A DNA stretch of 40,537 nt, taken from an uncultured Clostridia bacterium. Lineage in GTDB: Bacteria > Bacillota > Clostridia > Lachnospirales > CAG-274. Of the stretch, positions 30,815 to 38,371 are shown one piece after another. Made by a program: the position numbers and the translations under genes. The stretch's first letter is position 1, and every line of letters starts with the position of its first letter. The DNA lies in assembly GCA_947627425.1 (NCBI GenBank), contig CANQVZ010000019.1:1-40537 (forward strand), read 5' to 3'. The notes beneath the pieces are model-generated. The model ran no database searches, was not told where the DNA came from, and saw only the letters and a program-made list of their open reading frames with translations.

Positions 30815-30843
30815 ATGATACACCCTAAAGGCAATTTTTTCAA
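30815..30843 (-). promoter_or_regulatory. Promoter of the aminotransferase gene
   Basis: On the minus strand TTGAAA (30838-30843), 17 bases, TATCAT (30815-30820), about 30 bases before the ATG. Confidence 0.75.
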
Positions 30844-30865
30844 TAGTTTTATTCAAAATATATAC

Positions 30866-30908
30866 AAAGAAAAAGCTTGTTATCCGTTATTATATCAGAT
30901 AACAAGCT
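30866..30908 (-). terminator. Orphan terminator upstream of the aminotransferase promoter
   Basis: AGCTTGTTATC and GATAACAAGCT form a perfect 11-bp stem with a 13-base loop; on the minus strand it is followed by TTTTC-TTT. No gene ends here, so it must close some other minus-strand transcript. Confidence 0.75.
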
Positions 30909-31290
30909 CATCTTATTGAATCATCCAAAATCATTTTATTATTTCTCTTTTCTTTTTTTGATTATTTTTTTTTGATTTTTTTCGATATTCTGTTTTAAAT
31001 TGTGATTTATAAATATCAAGTGTCAAAATTTATTGGCGGTTATGTTTTTTTACCGTTTATTTTACAGCTTCAAAATTTACAAATCATTTTGATGTAACAT
31101 CTATGTAAACAAGTCCTTGCCGTTATAATTGTTGCTGTATCGGTTTTATGCTTATTTTTTTCTACACATTTTTTTCTTAAGGTCTTTATATGCTTTATTA
31201 TTTTTTTGAATACTTTTGTAAATGCTACAGCTTTTAAATTATAAGGCGAAATTTAAGTTTTTGTTGGAATCGTCTCCTTTCATTTTTATT

Positions 31291-31311
31291 AAGTTATAAC
31301 TTTTAAGTTAT
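31291..31311. repeat. Overlapping palindromes just after the orphan promoter
   Basis: AAGTTATAACTT (31291-31302) and ATAACTTTTAAGTTAT (31296-31311) overlap, giving AAGTTAT twice with its inverse between. They lie at the expected transcription start of the orphan unit, a usual place for a repressor site. Confidence 0.5.
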
Positions 31312-31322
31312 CTCTTGTATAT

Positions 31323-31351
31323 ATAATAACCTATATCATAATTTTTGTCAA
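31323..31351 (-). promoter_or_regulatory. Promoter of the orphan transcript
   Basis: On the minus strand TTGACA (31346-31351), 17 bases, TATTAT (31323-31328). The -35 is perfect. It lies right after the pnp terminator. Confidence 0.75.
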
Positions 31352-31381
31352 GGGGTTTTTATAAAAAAAATTATTTTTTTA

Positions 31382-31417
31382 TAAAAAAATTTCTCCCCTC
31401 ATATTAAAGGGGAGAAA
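31382..31417 (-). terminator. Terminator of pnp
   Basis: On the minus strand TTCTCCCCT pairs with AGGGGAGAA and a T7 run follows. It starts 10 bases after the pnp stop. Confidence 0.93.
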
Positions 31418-31426
31418 AATTAAGTA

Positions 31427-33571
31427 TCAGTCCTCTGTCTTAGGCGCTTCTTTTCTTTCGGGTCTTGGCAGACAAGCCTTTCTGGAAAGGTTTATCCTGC
31501 CCTGCTGGTCTATCTCTGTGACCTTTACATCTATTACATCGCCTACCTTAACGACATCCTCTACCTTATTCACTCTCTCGTGAGCAAGCTTTGATATGTG
31601 TACAAGACCCTCCTTTTCGGGAGCTATCTCTACAAATGCGCCGAATGTCATTATTCTTGTAACAGTACCTGTGTAGACCTGACCTACCTCGGGATCCATA
31701 GCTATTATCTTTATCATGTCTATGGCCTTCTTGATTGCCTCGGCATCGGGAGAGGCAACAAAAATTCTGCCGTCCTCCTCGATATCTATGGTCTCAACGC
31801 CCGATTCTTCCTTTATCTTGTTTACGACCTTACCCTTTGAGCCGATTACCTCGCCAATCTTTTCGGGATCAATCTGTATGAAGTCGATCTTAGGAGCATA
31901 CTTTGAAAGCTCTTTTCTGGGTTCGGGTATAGCCTTGAGCATAACCTCGTCAAGGATATAATTTCTTGCCTTATGAGTCCTCTCTATTGCGCCCTTTATG
32001 ATGGCGGGAGTAAGACCCTGTATCTTCATATCCATCTGTATTGCCGTGATACCCTCGTGAGTACCCGCAACCTTGAAGTCCATATCGCCGAAGAAATCCT
32101 CGATACCCTGTATATCGGTAAGGAGTATGAAGTCGTCATCAGTCTCGCCCGTGACAAGACCGCAGGAGATACCTGCAACGGGTCTCTTTATGGGTACGCC
32201 CGCAGCCATGAGCGAAAGTGTGGAACCACAAACGCTGCCCTGAGATGTGGAGCCGTTTGAGCTCAATACCTCGGACACAAGTCTTATAGCGTAGGGGAAT
32301 TCCTCCTCGCTCGGTATAACGGGGAGAAGCGCTCTTTCAGCCAAAGCGCCGTGGCCTATCTCTCTCCTGCCGGGACTTCTGGAGGGCTTTGCCTCGCCTA
32401 CCGAAAAGCCGGGGAAGTTGTAGTGATGTATATATCTCTTGCTGGTCTCGGAATCGTCAAGTCCGTCAAGCTTCTGCACATCGGACATAGCGCCGAGAGT
32501 GGTGACTGTGAGCACCTGCGTCTGACCTCTCTTGAAAAGTCCGGAGCCGTGTGTTCTGGGGAGCACGTCCACCTCTGCTGAAAGAGGTCTTATTTCCTCA
32601 AGCGCTCTGCCATCGGGTCTCTTGTGCTCTCTTAATATCATTCTTCTTACGGTTTCTTTCTCGTACTTATATATAGCCTCGCCCACAGCAACGGCAAATT
32701 CTTCCTCGTCGCCGTCTCCGAAGCGCTCAAAGAGCTTCTCGCATACCTCTGCTTCTATCTCGGCTATCTTTTCATCTCTCACCTGCTTCATGTCGGTGAA
32801 AACAGCATCCTCCATTCTGGAGTCGCCTATAAGCTCCTTAATAGCCTCGTAGAAATCATGGTCTACTATATGCTCCTCATAGCTGTGCTTAGGTCTGCCG
32901 CACTCGGCAACGATACCGTCTATGAACTTGCATATTTCTATGTTCTGCTCATGACCGAACATGATGGCGTCAAACATTTCATCATCAGTCACTTCTTCTG
33001 CGCCCGCCTCTATCATCATTACCTTTTCCTTTGTGGAAGCAACGGTAAGATTCATTCTGCTCTTGGCTCTCTGCTCTGCCGTGGGATTGATGACATACTG
33101 TCCGTCTACCATACCTACGGATACGGAGCCTGTGGGACCGTAGAAGGGTATGTCCGAAATTGAAAGCGCTATGGATGAGCCTATCATGGCGCATATCTCC
33201 GGCGCGCAGTCCTGGTCAACGGACATAACAAGAGCGTTTATAGACACATCATTCCTGTAATCCTTGGGGAAAAGGGGACGTATGGGTCTGTCTATAACTC
33301 TTGCGGTAAGTATAGCGTGCTCCGAGGGTCTGCCCTCACGCCTTGTAAAGCCTCCGGGTATCTTGCCCACGGAGTACATTTTCTCCTCATAGTCGATAGA
33401 AAGAGGGAAGAAGTCGATGCCTGCCCTGGGCTTCTCCGAAGCCGTAGCGGTGACAAGCACAACAGTGTCGCCGTATCTTACGATACATTCGCCATTGGCA
33501 AGCTCGGCAACTTTGCCTATTTCAACGGAAAGCTCTCTGCCTGCCAGATCCATTTTGTAAATCTTGCTCAT
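31427..33571 (-). CDS. pnp: Polyribonucleotide nucleotidyltransferase (PNPase)
   Basis: 3'-5' phosphorolytic exoribonuclease of mRNA decay, 714 residues as usual. Domains in order: first RNase PH domain (about 5-230, with FFPLSIDYEEKMYSVGKIPGGFTRREGRPSE), all-helical linker, second RNase PH domain with the catalytic region FPGFSVGEAKPSRSPGRREIGHGALAERAL and GDMDFKVAGTHEGITAIQMDMKI, KH domain with IGEVIGSKGKVVNKI, and C-terminal S1 domain starting GQVYTGTVTRIMTFGAFVEI. The ATG at 33569-33571 follows AAGGAGG. The open frame upstream is the leader. A long hairpin in that leader suggests post-transcriptional autoregulation. Confidence 0.98.
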   Translation of the reverse strand: MSKIYKMDLAGRELSVEIGKVAELANGECIVRYGDTVVLVTATASEKPRAGIDFFPLSIDYEEKMYSVGKIPGGFTRREGRPSEHAILTARVIDRPIRPLFPKDYRNDVSINALVMSVDQDCAPEICAMIGSSIALSISDIPFYGPTGSVSVGMVDGQYVINPTAEQRAKSRMNLTVASTKEKVMMIEAGAEEVTDDEMFDAIMFGHEQNIEICKFIDGIVAECGRPKHSYEEHIVDHDFYEAIKELIGDSRMEDAVFTDMKQVRDEKIAEIEAEVCEKLFERFGDGDEEEFAVAVGEAIYKYEKETVRRMILREHKRPDGRALEEIRPLSAEVDVLPRTHGSGLFKRGQTQVLTVTTLGAMSDVQKLDGLDDSETSKRYIHHYNFPGFSVGEAKPSRSPGRREIGHGALAERALLPVIPSEEEFPYAIRLVSEVLSSNGSTSQGSVCGSTLSLMAAGVPIKRPVAGISCGLVTGETDDDFILLTDIQGIEDFFGDMDFKVAGTHEGITAIQMDMKIQGLTPAIIKGAIERTHKARNYILDEVMLKAIPEPRKELSKYAPKIDFIQIDPEKIGEVIGSKGKVVNKIKEESGVETIDIEEDGRIFVASPDAEAIKKAIDMIKIIAMDPEVGQVYTGTVTRIMTFGAFVEIAPEKEGLVHISKLAHERVNKVEDVVKVGDVIDVKVTEIDQQGRINLSRKACLPRPERKEAPKTED

Positions 33572-33617
33572 AAATTTTTCCTCCTTAATAAATATTTTAT
33601 CAAGGTGAATGCAGGCA

Positions 33618-33670
33618 ATTTTTAGCTTAAAAACATATTTATGGACTAAATACATTTTTAAACTAAAAAT
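33618..33670 (-). promoter_or_regulatory. Long hairpin in the pnp 5' leader
   Basis: Arms of 16 bases (33618-33633 and 33655-33670) pair completely on the minus strand with a single G-U wobble. An inner stem ATTTA/TAAAT (33637-33641, 33647-33651) closes a 5-base loop. It ends about 45 bases before the pnp ATG and after the rpsO terminator. Such a duplex fits an RNase III/PNPase autoregulation site, as in the E. coli pnp leader; the analogy is inference. Confidence 0.65.
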
Positions 33671-33708
33671 ATTACCCGTTCACCGTAATAAACATAAACA
33701 ATGATACA

Positions 33709-33740
33709 ACAAAAAGCGCGGCTAAACGCCACGCTTTGTC
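33709..33740 (-). terminator. Terminator of rpsO
   Basis: On the minus strand AAAGCGTGGC pairs with GCCGCGCTTT and a T5 run follows, directly after the rpsO stop. Confidence 0.88.
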
Positions 33741-33745
33741 ATAAA

Positions 33746-34000
33746 TTACTTTCTTAAGCCTAATGAAGCAATAAGTTCACGATAAGCAACAACGTCCTTA
33801 GACTTGATATAGTTTAAAAGACCCTTTCTCTTACCAACCATCTTGAGAAGACCTCTTCTGGAATGATGGTCCTTCTTGTGCTCCTTTAAGTGCTCGGTAA
33901 GGTGATTGATCCTTTCTGTAAGTAAGGCTACCTGAACTTCGGGTGAACCCGTATCGGCTTCATTTCTGCCGTACTTAGCAATAATCGCTTTCTTATCCAT
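33746..34000 (-). CDS. rpsO: 30S ribosomal protein S15
   Basis: Small-subunit protein that binds the central domain of 16S rRNA. 84 residues, slightly shorter than the common 88-89. Signature segments: [60 protein letters not shown] lies 7 bases before the ATG. It has its own promoter and terminator and is followed by pnp as in most bacteria. Confidence 0.98.
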   Translation of the reverse strand: MDKKAIIAKYGRNEADTGSPEVQVALLTERINHLTEHLKEHKKDHHSRRGLLKMVGKRKGLLNYIKSKDVVAYRELIASLGLRK

Positions 34001-34045
34001 TTTGTTTTCCTCCTTTTAAAATAAACTCCTTATGTTAAGATACGG

Positions 34046-34058
34046 TCGGAGAGTCCGA
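34046..34058 (-). promoter_or_regulatory. Small hairpin in the rpsO leader
   Basis: TCGGA and TCCGA pair around GAG in the roughly 85-base rpsO leader, and a CGGA/TCCG alternative overlaps it. S15 often controls its own mRNA through a leader structure; this is a candidate only. Confidence 0.3.
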
Positions 34059-34091
34059 TATCCGAACATAGGATAAATACATACAAATGAT

Positions 34092-34120
34092 ATGATAACA
34101 CAAAGCAATATAAAATGCAA
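34092..34120 (-). promoter_or_regulatory. Promoter of rpsO
   Basis: On the minus strand TTGCAT (34115-34120), 17 bases, TATCAT (34092-34097). It lies between the acyltransferase stop and rpsO. Confidence 0.75.
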
Positions 34121-34138
34121 GTGTTTTTTGGTATAATT

Positions 34139-35206
34139 TTAACTTTTTTTGCTTTTTTTAATGCCCGCAAATATGTATGAAACATATTTTATACGGCTCA
34201 TAACGCCTATGATAAGCACGGAGGCTGCGGAGGTTATGACAAAGCACAGAGCGAGCTGCATAAGACTGTGGTTTTTAAGTCCCCACCTGTTGAGCACATC
34301 TATTATGCAGTTGTGCGAAAGATAGACCCCGTAGGAAACCGCCGAGAGCGCCGAAACAAGCCTTGAAAGCCCGCTGTTTTTGATATGAGCATCCTTTAAG
34401 AGCATAAAGACACAGGATGAAAGTATCACTATGAATATGCTTCTGTAGGACTTGAAGGTCTCGGTATAGAAGTCGTTGAAACGGCTTACATATTCCGTAC
34501 CCGCGCATATGAATACCACCGTCGAAGCAATGATAATGACAAGCAGTACGGGATTCAGCTTAAGTCCGCTTTTCATGATGTAGCTGCCCAGCATAAAATA
34601 GCCGAGATAACCGCTTATAAATCCGATGTTGTTTATAAAGCTCACGCCCGCGAGCGCCTTGTGGCTTTCCTCTCTCAAAACTCCGCCGAGAGTCAATGAA
34701 AGCATCTGCAAGAGCCAAAGCAAAAGTATATAGAGTATGGTTTTTTCCTCCGCATTGTCCATAAACAGCTTGAGCGCGGGCGAAATGAGATACATGGGTA
34801 TGAGATAATACATAAACCACATATGCACAGCCAAGGGTTTATTCAAAAAATGTATGAGCCTGCCGCAGATATTCCCCAAGGACACGCCCGTTGTGCTGTC
34901 GGTGTATAGGTTTACGGCAATGGCTATGGCAGACCACACAAAAAGCGGAACAATGAGCCTTAAAACACGGTTTTTGAGCGTATAGGAAACGCTTAATGTG
35001 TTTTTGCTGCCAAGTATGAGCGCGCCGGATATCATAAAGAACAGCGGTACGCCGCTGCCCGCAAGCGCAGTAAGAGCGTTTGCGATATGCCAGCCGGGAG
35101 TGTACATATTCACTCTGAGCCTGTTTGAGGCGCAGTGCAGGAATATGACACAAAACATGGAAATAACTCTTATAATATCTATACTCTGTATTTTTTCATC
35201 GGTTTT
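34139..35206 (-). CDS. Acyltransferase-3 family membrane protein
   Basis: A 355-residue integral membrane acyltransferase of the OafA/WecH type, which acylates surface sugars or other envelope molecules. About ten hydrophobic helices are seen. The family N-terminus is IQSIDIIRVISMFCVIFLHCASNR, with a conserved His in FLHC, then SGVPLFFMISGALIL and, after a loop, MWFMYYLIPMYLISP. The start is taken as the GTG at 35204-35206, 8 bases after GAGGG; a GTG at 35224 overlaps the ribF stop but has no ribosome binding site. It sits between ribF and rpsO, breaking an otherwise standard gene order. Confidence 0.87.
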   Translation of the reverse strand, partial: KTDEKIQSIDIIRVISMFCVIFLHCASNRLRVNMYTPGWHIANALTALAGSGVPLFFMISGALILGSKNTLSVSYTLKNRVLRLIVPLFVWSAIAIAVNLYTDSTTGVSLGNICGRLIHFLNKPLAVHMWFMYYLIPMYLISPALKLFMDNAEEKTILYILLLWLLQMLSLTLGGVLREESHKALAGVSFINNIGFISGYLGYFMLGSYIMKSGLKLNPVLLVIIIASTVVFICAGTEYVSRFNDFYTETFKSYRSIFIVILSSCVFMLLKDAHIKNSGLSRLVSALSAVSYGVYLSHNCIIDVLNRWGLKNHSLMQLALCFVITSAASVLIIGVMSRIKYVSYIFAGIKKSKKS

Positions 35207-35220
35207 CACTCTTGAGTCCC

Positions 35221-36165
35221 TCACAGTCTGTATTTGCTCAGATAGCCTTGCGCCGCATAATTAAGACATTCGTTCTTGTCCTTTTCAAGCTGTGCCGCAA
35301 GCTCCTGAGGGCTGTCGAACCTCTTTTCGTTCCTTATCCTTTTATAAAAGCCGACAACGGCTGTTTTGCCGTATATCTCGCTGTCAAAATTGAAAATATT
35401 GGTCTCTATCTTTTTTGCCTCGCCGTTGAACGTGGGATTTACGCCTATGTTTGACATACTGTCGTAAAGCCTGCCGTCTATGAGAGTTCTTGAAAAATAA
35501 ACGCCGTCGGGCGGGAGAAGCTTTTTGACGGGCGGGGTCATATTGATAGTGGGAAAATGCAGTACATTCTTTCCCCTGCTCTCCCCGTGCTGTACCTCGC
35601 CTATGACAAAATACGGCTTATTCAGAAGTCTTGCCGCATATTCCATATCTCCCTCGGCAATAAGCCCTCTTATCCTGGTGCTGCTCACCCGCACATCATC
35701 TATCTTGACGCGGGGTATGCCTATCACCTTTACACCTCTTTCCGCGCCCAGCTCCTTAAGGGTGTCTATATTGCCCTTCCTGTCCTTGCCGAAGCAATAG
35801 TTCTCGCCCACAACGAGCACAAGACAGTTTGTCTTGGCAACAAGAAGATCCATAAATTTGTACGGCTCCATAGCCGCAAAAGCCGCATCGAAGGGATAGC
35901 GCACAAGTATGTCAACGCCCAGACTTTCAAGTATATGCTTCTTTTCATCCGCAGAAAACATAGTCTTGAATTCGCCCTGTCTGCCGAAAAAGGCAACGGG
36001 ATGCGGACTGAAGGAAAAAACTATGCTTTTCAGCCTGAAGCGCTCGGAATAGTCCAAAACGGTGCGTATAAGCTCCTGATGTCCCAGGTGGATGCCGTCA
36101 AAATTGCCCAACGTGACCGCCGAAGGCTCTTTAATTTTAAATTCAGTTGTATCTATGACCTTCAT
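35221..36165 (-). CDS. ribF: Bifunctional riboflavin kinase/FAD synthetase
   Basis: Makes FMN and FAD from riboflavin. 314 residues. The N-terminal nucleotidyltransferase has TLGNFDGIHLGHQELI, FSFSPHP and VVGENYCFGKDRKGN, then VSSTRIRGLIAEGDMEYAARLL. The C-terminal flavokinase domain has GKNVLHFPTINM, PPDGVYF, SNIGVNPTF and ETNIFNFDSEIYG. Its position after truB is the common order in Firmicutes. The gap to truB is 9 bases. Confidence 0.97.
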   Translation of the reverse strand: MKVIDTTEFKIKEPSAVTLGNFDGIHLGHQELIRTVLDYSERFRLKSIVFSFSPHPVAFFGRQGEFKTMFSADEKKHILESLGVDILVRYPFDAAFAAMEPYKFMDLLVAKTNCLVLVVGENYCFGKDRKGNIDTLKELGAERGVKVIGIPRVKIDDVRVSSTRIRGLIAEGDMEYAARLLNKPYFVIGEVQHGESRGKNVLHFPTINMTPPVKKLLPPDGVYFSRTLIDGRLYDSMSNIGVNPTFNGEAKKIETNIFNFDSEIYGKTAVVGFYKRIRNEKRFDSPQELAAQLEKDKNECLNYAAQGYLSKYRL

Positions 36166-36174
36166 AAACTCACC

Positions 36175-37065
36175 TTAAATCAACATTGTAACGGGCTTTA
36201 TAAAGCCCTCCGTCACCTCGTATATGCCGATGAGACCGTCCGCATAAAACGCCGTGACCTTTTCCCCTATATTCAAATCCTTTTCCTTTATATATGAAAG
36301 ACTTATTTTATTGCCGTTTTCGGCATATTTTGACGCCGAAGGGCTTATATGAACACATTTGTAGTCCTTGAGCACCTTTTCGGGCGGTATGAGAACATCG
36401 CTGAGCCTGTTTTCGGACAAAAGCCTTTTAAGCTCGTCAAGCCTTATGCTGTCCTCTATGATAAAGCTTCCGCTCCTCGTCCTTGTGAGAGCGGACATAC
36501 AGCCGCCGCAGCCCAGCTTTTCGCCTATATCCCTGCAAAGCGACCTTATGTATGTACCCTTTGAGCAGAGCACATAAAACTCATATCTGCCGCCGCCGAG
36601 AGGCTTTATATCTCTTATATCGTATATGGTTATATCTCTTGCCCTGCGTTCCGCCTGTTTGCCCTCTCTGGCAAGTTCATATAATTTTTTGCCGTTTATC
36701 TTTATGGCGGAGTACATGGGCGGTATCTGGCTGTATTCGCCCTTGAACGAAAGTATGGCGGATATGATATCCTCATTTGTCACATCCACGCTTTTTTCTT
36801 CAAGCACACTGCCCGTTATATCCTCGGTATCGGTAGTGATGCCGAGAGTAAGCTCCGTCTTGTATTCCTTTATATCAGCCGATATATAGTCCGCAAGCTT
36901 TGTTGCCTTTCCCACACATATGGGGAGAACGCCCTCGGCATAGGGGTCGAGTGTTCCCGTATGCCCCGTCTTTATCCTTCCCAGAGCCTTGCGCACTATA
37001 TTCACGACATCGTGAGAGGTATAGCCTCTTTCCTTGTATATATTTATTACGCCTATGATATCCAT
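36175..37065 (-). CDS. truB: tRNA pseudouridine(55) synthase
   Basis: Converts U55 in the T loop of tRNA to pseudouridine. 296 residues. The catalytic Asp40 lies in KTGHTGTLDPYAEGVLPICVG. Further motifs: KEYKTELTLGITTDTEDITG, IPPMYSAIKINGKKLYELAREG and SKGTYIRSLCRDIGEKLGCGGCMSALTRTRSG. A C-terminal PUA-like tail ends near residue 296. It follows nrnA by one base and shares its transcript. Confidence 0.97.
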   Translation of the reverse strand: MDIIGVINIYKERGYTSHDVVNIVRKALGRIKTGHTGTLDPYAEGVLPICVGKATKLADYISADIKEYKTELTLGITTDTEDITGSVLEEKSVDVTNEDIISAILSFKGEYSQIPPMYSAIKINGKKLYELAREGKQAERRARDITIYDIRDIKPLGGGRYEFYVLCSKGTYIRSLCRDIGEKLGCGGCMSALTRTRSGSFIIEDSIRLDELKRLLSENRLSDVLIPPEKVLKDYKCVHISPSASKYAENGNKISLSYIKEKDLNIGEKVTAFYADGLIGIYEVTEGFIKPVTMLI

Positions 37066-37066
37066 T

Positions 37067-38005
37067 TTACATCAATTTTTTAAGCTCGGACACCGCATTT
37101 TCAAGCACGGTCTCCAAATCTCCCTCTACGCCTGCGCCTGCCGCAAGCTTATGTCCGCCGCCGCCGAGGGACTTGGCAAGCTCGCCTACATTTACGCTCT
37201 TTGAACGGAAGCTGAGCTTTACTATATCGCCTCTTTCGCAGGCAAACACGGCAGCCCTTGCGCCCTCCGTATTCATGAGATAGCTCACTATCGCGTCCAG
37301 CTCCTTAGCGTTTACGCCACATTTTTTCATATCCTCCGCGGATATTGCCGTGTACGCTATGCCGTCTTGCAGCTGCATTTTTTCAATGGAGCGGGCAAGT
37401 ATTTTTGCCTCGCCCAAGCTGTGCTCATGCATAAATCTGCTGTGAAGCACGGGAGTGTCGGCTCCCAATGAAACCAGCTTTCCCGCTATCTCGTGAGTTC
37501 TCTCGGCTGTGGAATTGTGCATAAAACCGCCCGTATCGGTCAATATTCCCGTGTAAAGCGCCTGCGCTATGTCCTTATCGAGCTTTATAAAGGGACTTAT
37601 AAGCTCGTATATCACCTCGCACGAGGATGAGGCGGAGGCGTTCACTATATTGACATCGGCAAAAGCGGTATTGCTCATATGGTGGTCGATATTGTAGGTA
37701 TATTTCGCCCTGTCAAATACCGCCTCAGCTTCGCCTAATCTGTCCTTGCTGCCGCAGTCGATGGAAAACATTATTTCAGGCTCAAGCGTGGAATAGTCGC
37801 CCTTATACAAATATTCGCAGCCCTTAAGGGTATTAAATCTATCCGCATAGTCCCCCAGAAGTATCACAGGAGCTTTGCCTATGCTCGCCATAGCGAGGGC
37901 AAAGCCAAAGGTAGAGCCTATGCAATCGCCATCGGGGTTGATATGCCCGGTGATATATATGGTATTTATATTCTTTATATCCTCTGAAATCGTGTTTTCG
38001 TACAC
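37067..38005 (-). CDS. nrnA: DHH-family oligoribonuclease/pAp phosphatase (NrnA type)
   Basis: Degrades short RNA fragments and, in several members, 3'-phosphoadenosine-5'-phosphate. 312 residues. DHH domain: ITGHINPDGDCIGST, MFSIDCGSKDRLG, the name-giving YNIDHHMSNT and ALYTGILTDTGGF. DHHA1 domain: KLSFRSKSVNVGELAKSLGGGGHKLAAGAGVEG. The start codon is GTG (38003-38005) with GGAGG 7 bases before. The gene lies between rbfA and truB, its usual place in Firmicutes. pAp comes from PAPS-dependent sulfate assimilation, which is absent from the visible sulfur locus. Confidence 0.95.
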   Translation of the reverse strand: MYENTISEDIKNINTIYITGHINPDGDCIGSTFGFALAMASIGKAPVILLGDYADRFNTLKGCEYLYKGDYSTLEPEIMFSIDCGSKDRLGEAEAVFDRAKYTYNIDHHMSNTAFADVNIVNASASSSCEVIYELISPFIKLDKDIAQALYTGILTDTGGFMHNSTAERTHEIAGKLVSLGADTPVLHSRFMHEHSLGEAKILARSIEKMQLQDGIAYTAISAEDMKKCGVNAKELDAIVSYLMNTEGARAAVFACERGDIVKLSFRSKSVNVGELAKSLGGGGHKLAAGAGVEGDLETVLENAVSELKKLM

Positions 38006-38017
38006 ACGACCGCCTCC

Positions 38018-38371
38018 TTATTCTCCTTTATTGATCTCCTTCAAAATTTTGTCAATCTTAAAGCTGTAGTCCAGAGAGTCATCGAGTATGAAATTAAGCT
38101 CCGGGGTTATCCTCAGATTTATGCGCTTTGCTATAAGAGAACGCATAAAGCCCGCAGCGCCCTTTAAAACGGACATTACCTCCCGTTTTTTTTCATCATC
38201 TCCCAATATGCTCACATAGACCTTGCAGTATTTAAGATCCGTAGTCGTTTCCGTCTTTATGACCGAGGTTATGACGCCCACTCTGGGGTCCTTGAGGTCG
38301 GCTCTTATTATTTCGGAAAGCTCTTTTTTGATCTCGTCATTTATACGGATCATTCTGTTGTTTGTTTTCAT
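38018..38371 (-). CDS. rbfA: Ribosome-binding factor A
   Basis: Small KH-like factor for 30S subunit maturation. 117 residues. Family features: [27 protein letters not shown] near the N-terminus, then [20 protein letters not shown] and [28 protein letters not shown] at the end. The ATG overlaps the infB stop by 4 bases (ATGA). Confidence 0.96.
   Translation of the reverse strand: MKTNNRMIRINDEIKKELSEIIRADLKDPRVGVITSVIKTETTTDLKYCKVYVSILGDDEKKREVMSVLKGAAGFMRSLIAKRINLRITPELNFILDDSLDYSFKIDKILKEINKGE

Larger units (their letters stand above)
30866..31316 (-). ncRNA. Candidate non-coding transcript between pnp and the aminotransferase
   Basis: This is most of a 642-base gap without a gene. The pnp terminator ends the previous unit; then a strong promoter (31323-31351) and, about 415 bases later, a strong terminator (30874-30908) bracket the interval. 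The minus strand is very A-rich and has no frame longer than about 25 codons with a usable start. An AAAGGAG near 31275-31281 is followed only by very short frames. It may be a regulatory RNA, a leader-type RNA or the remnant of a lost gene. It does not match RNase P RNA, tmRNA or SRP RNA features that I know. Confidence 0.35.

Noticed and set aside
35557..36297. Plus-strand open frame of 246 codons across ribF and the truB end
   Set aside because: Antisense to two well supported genes; no ribosome binding site.
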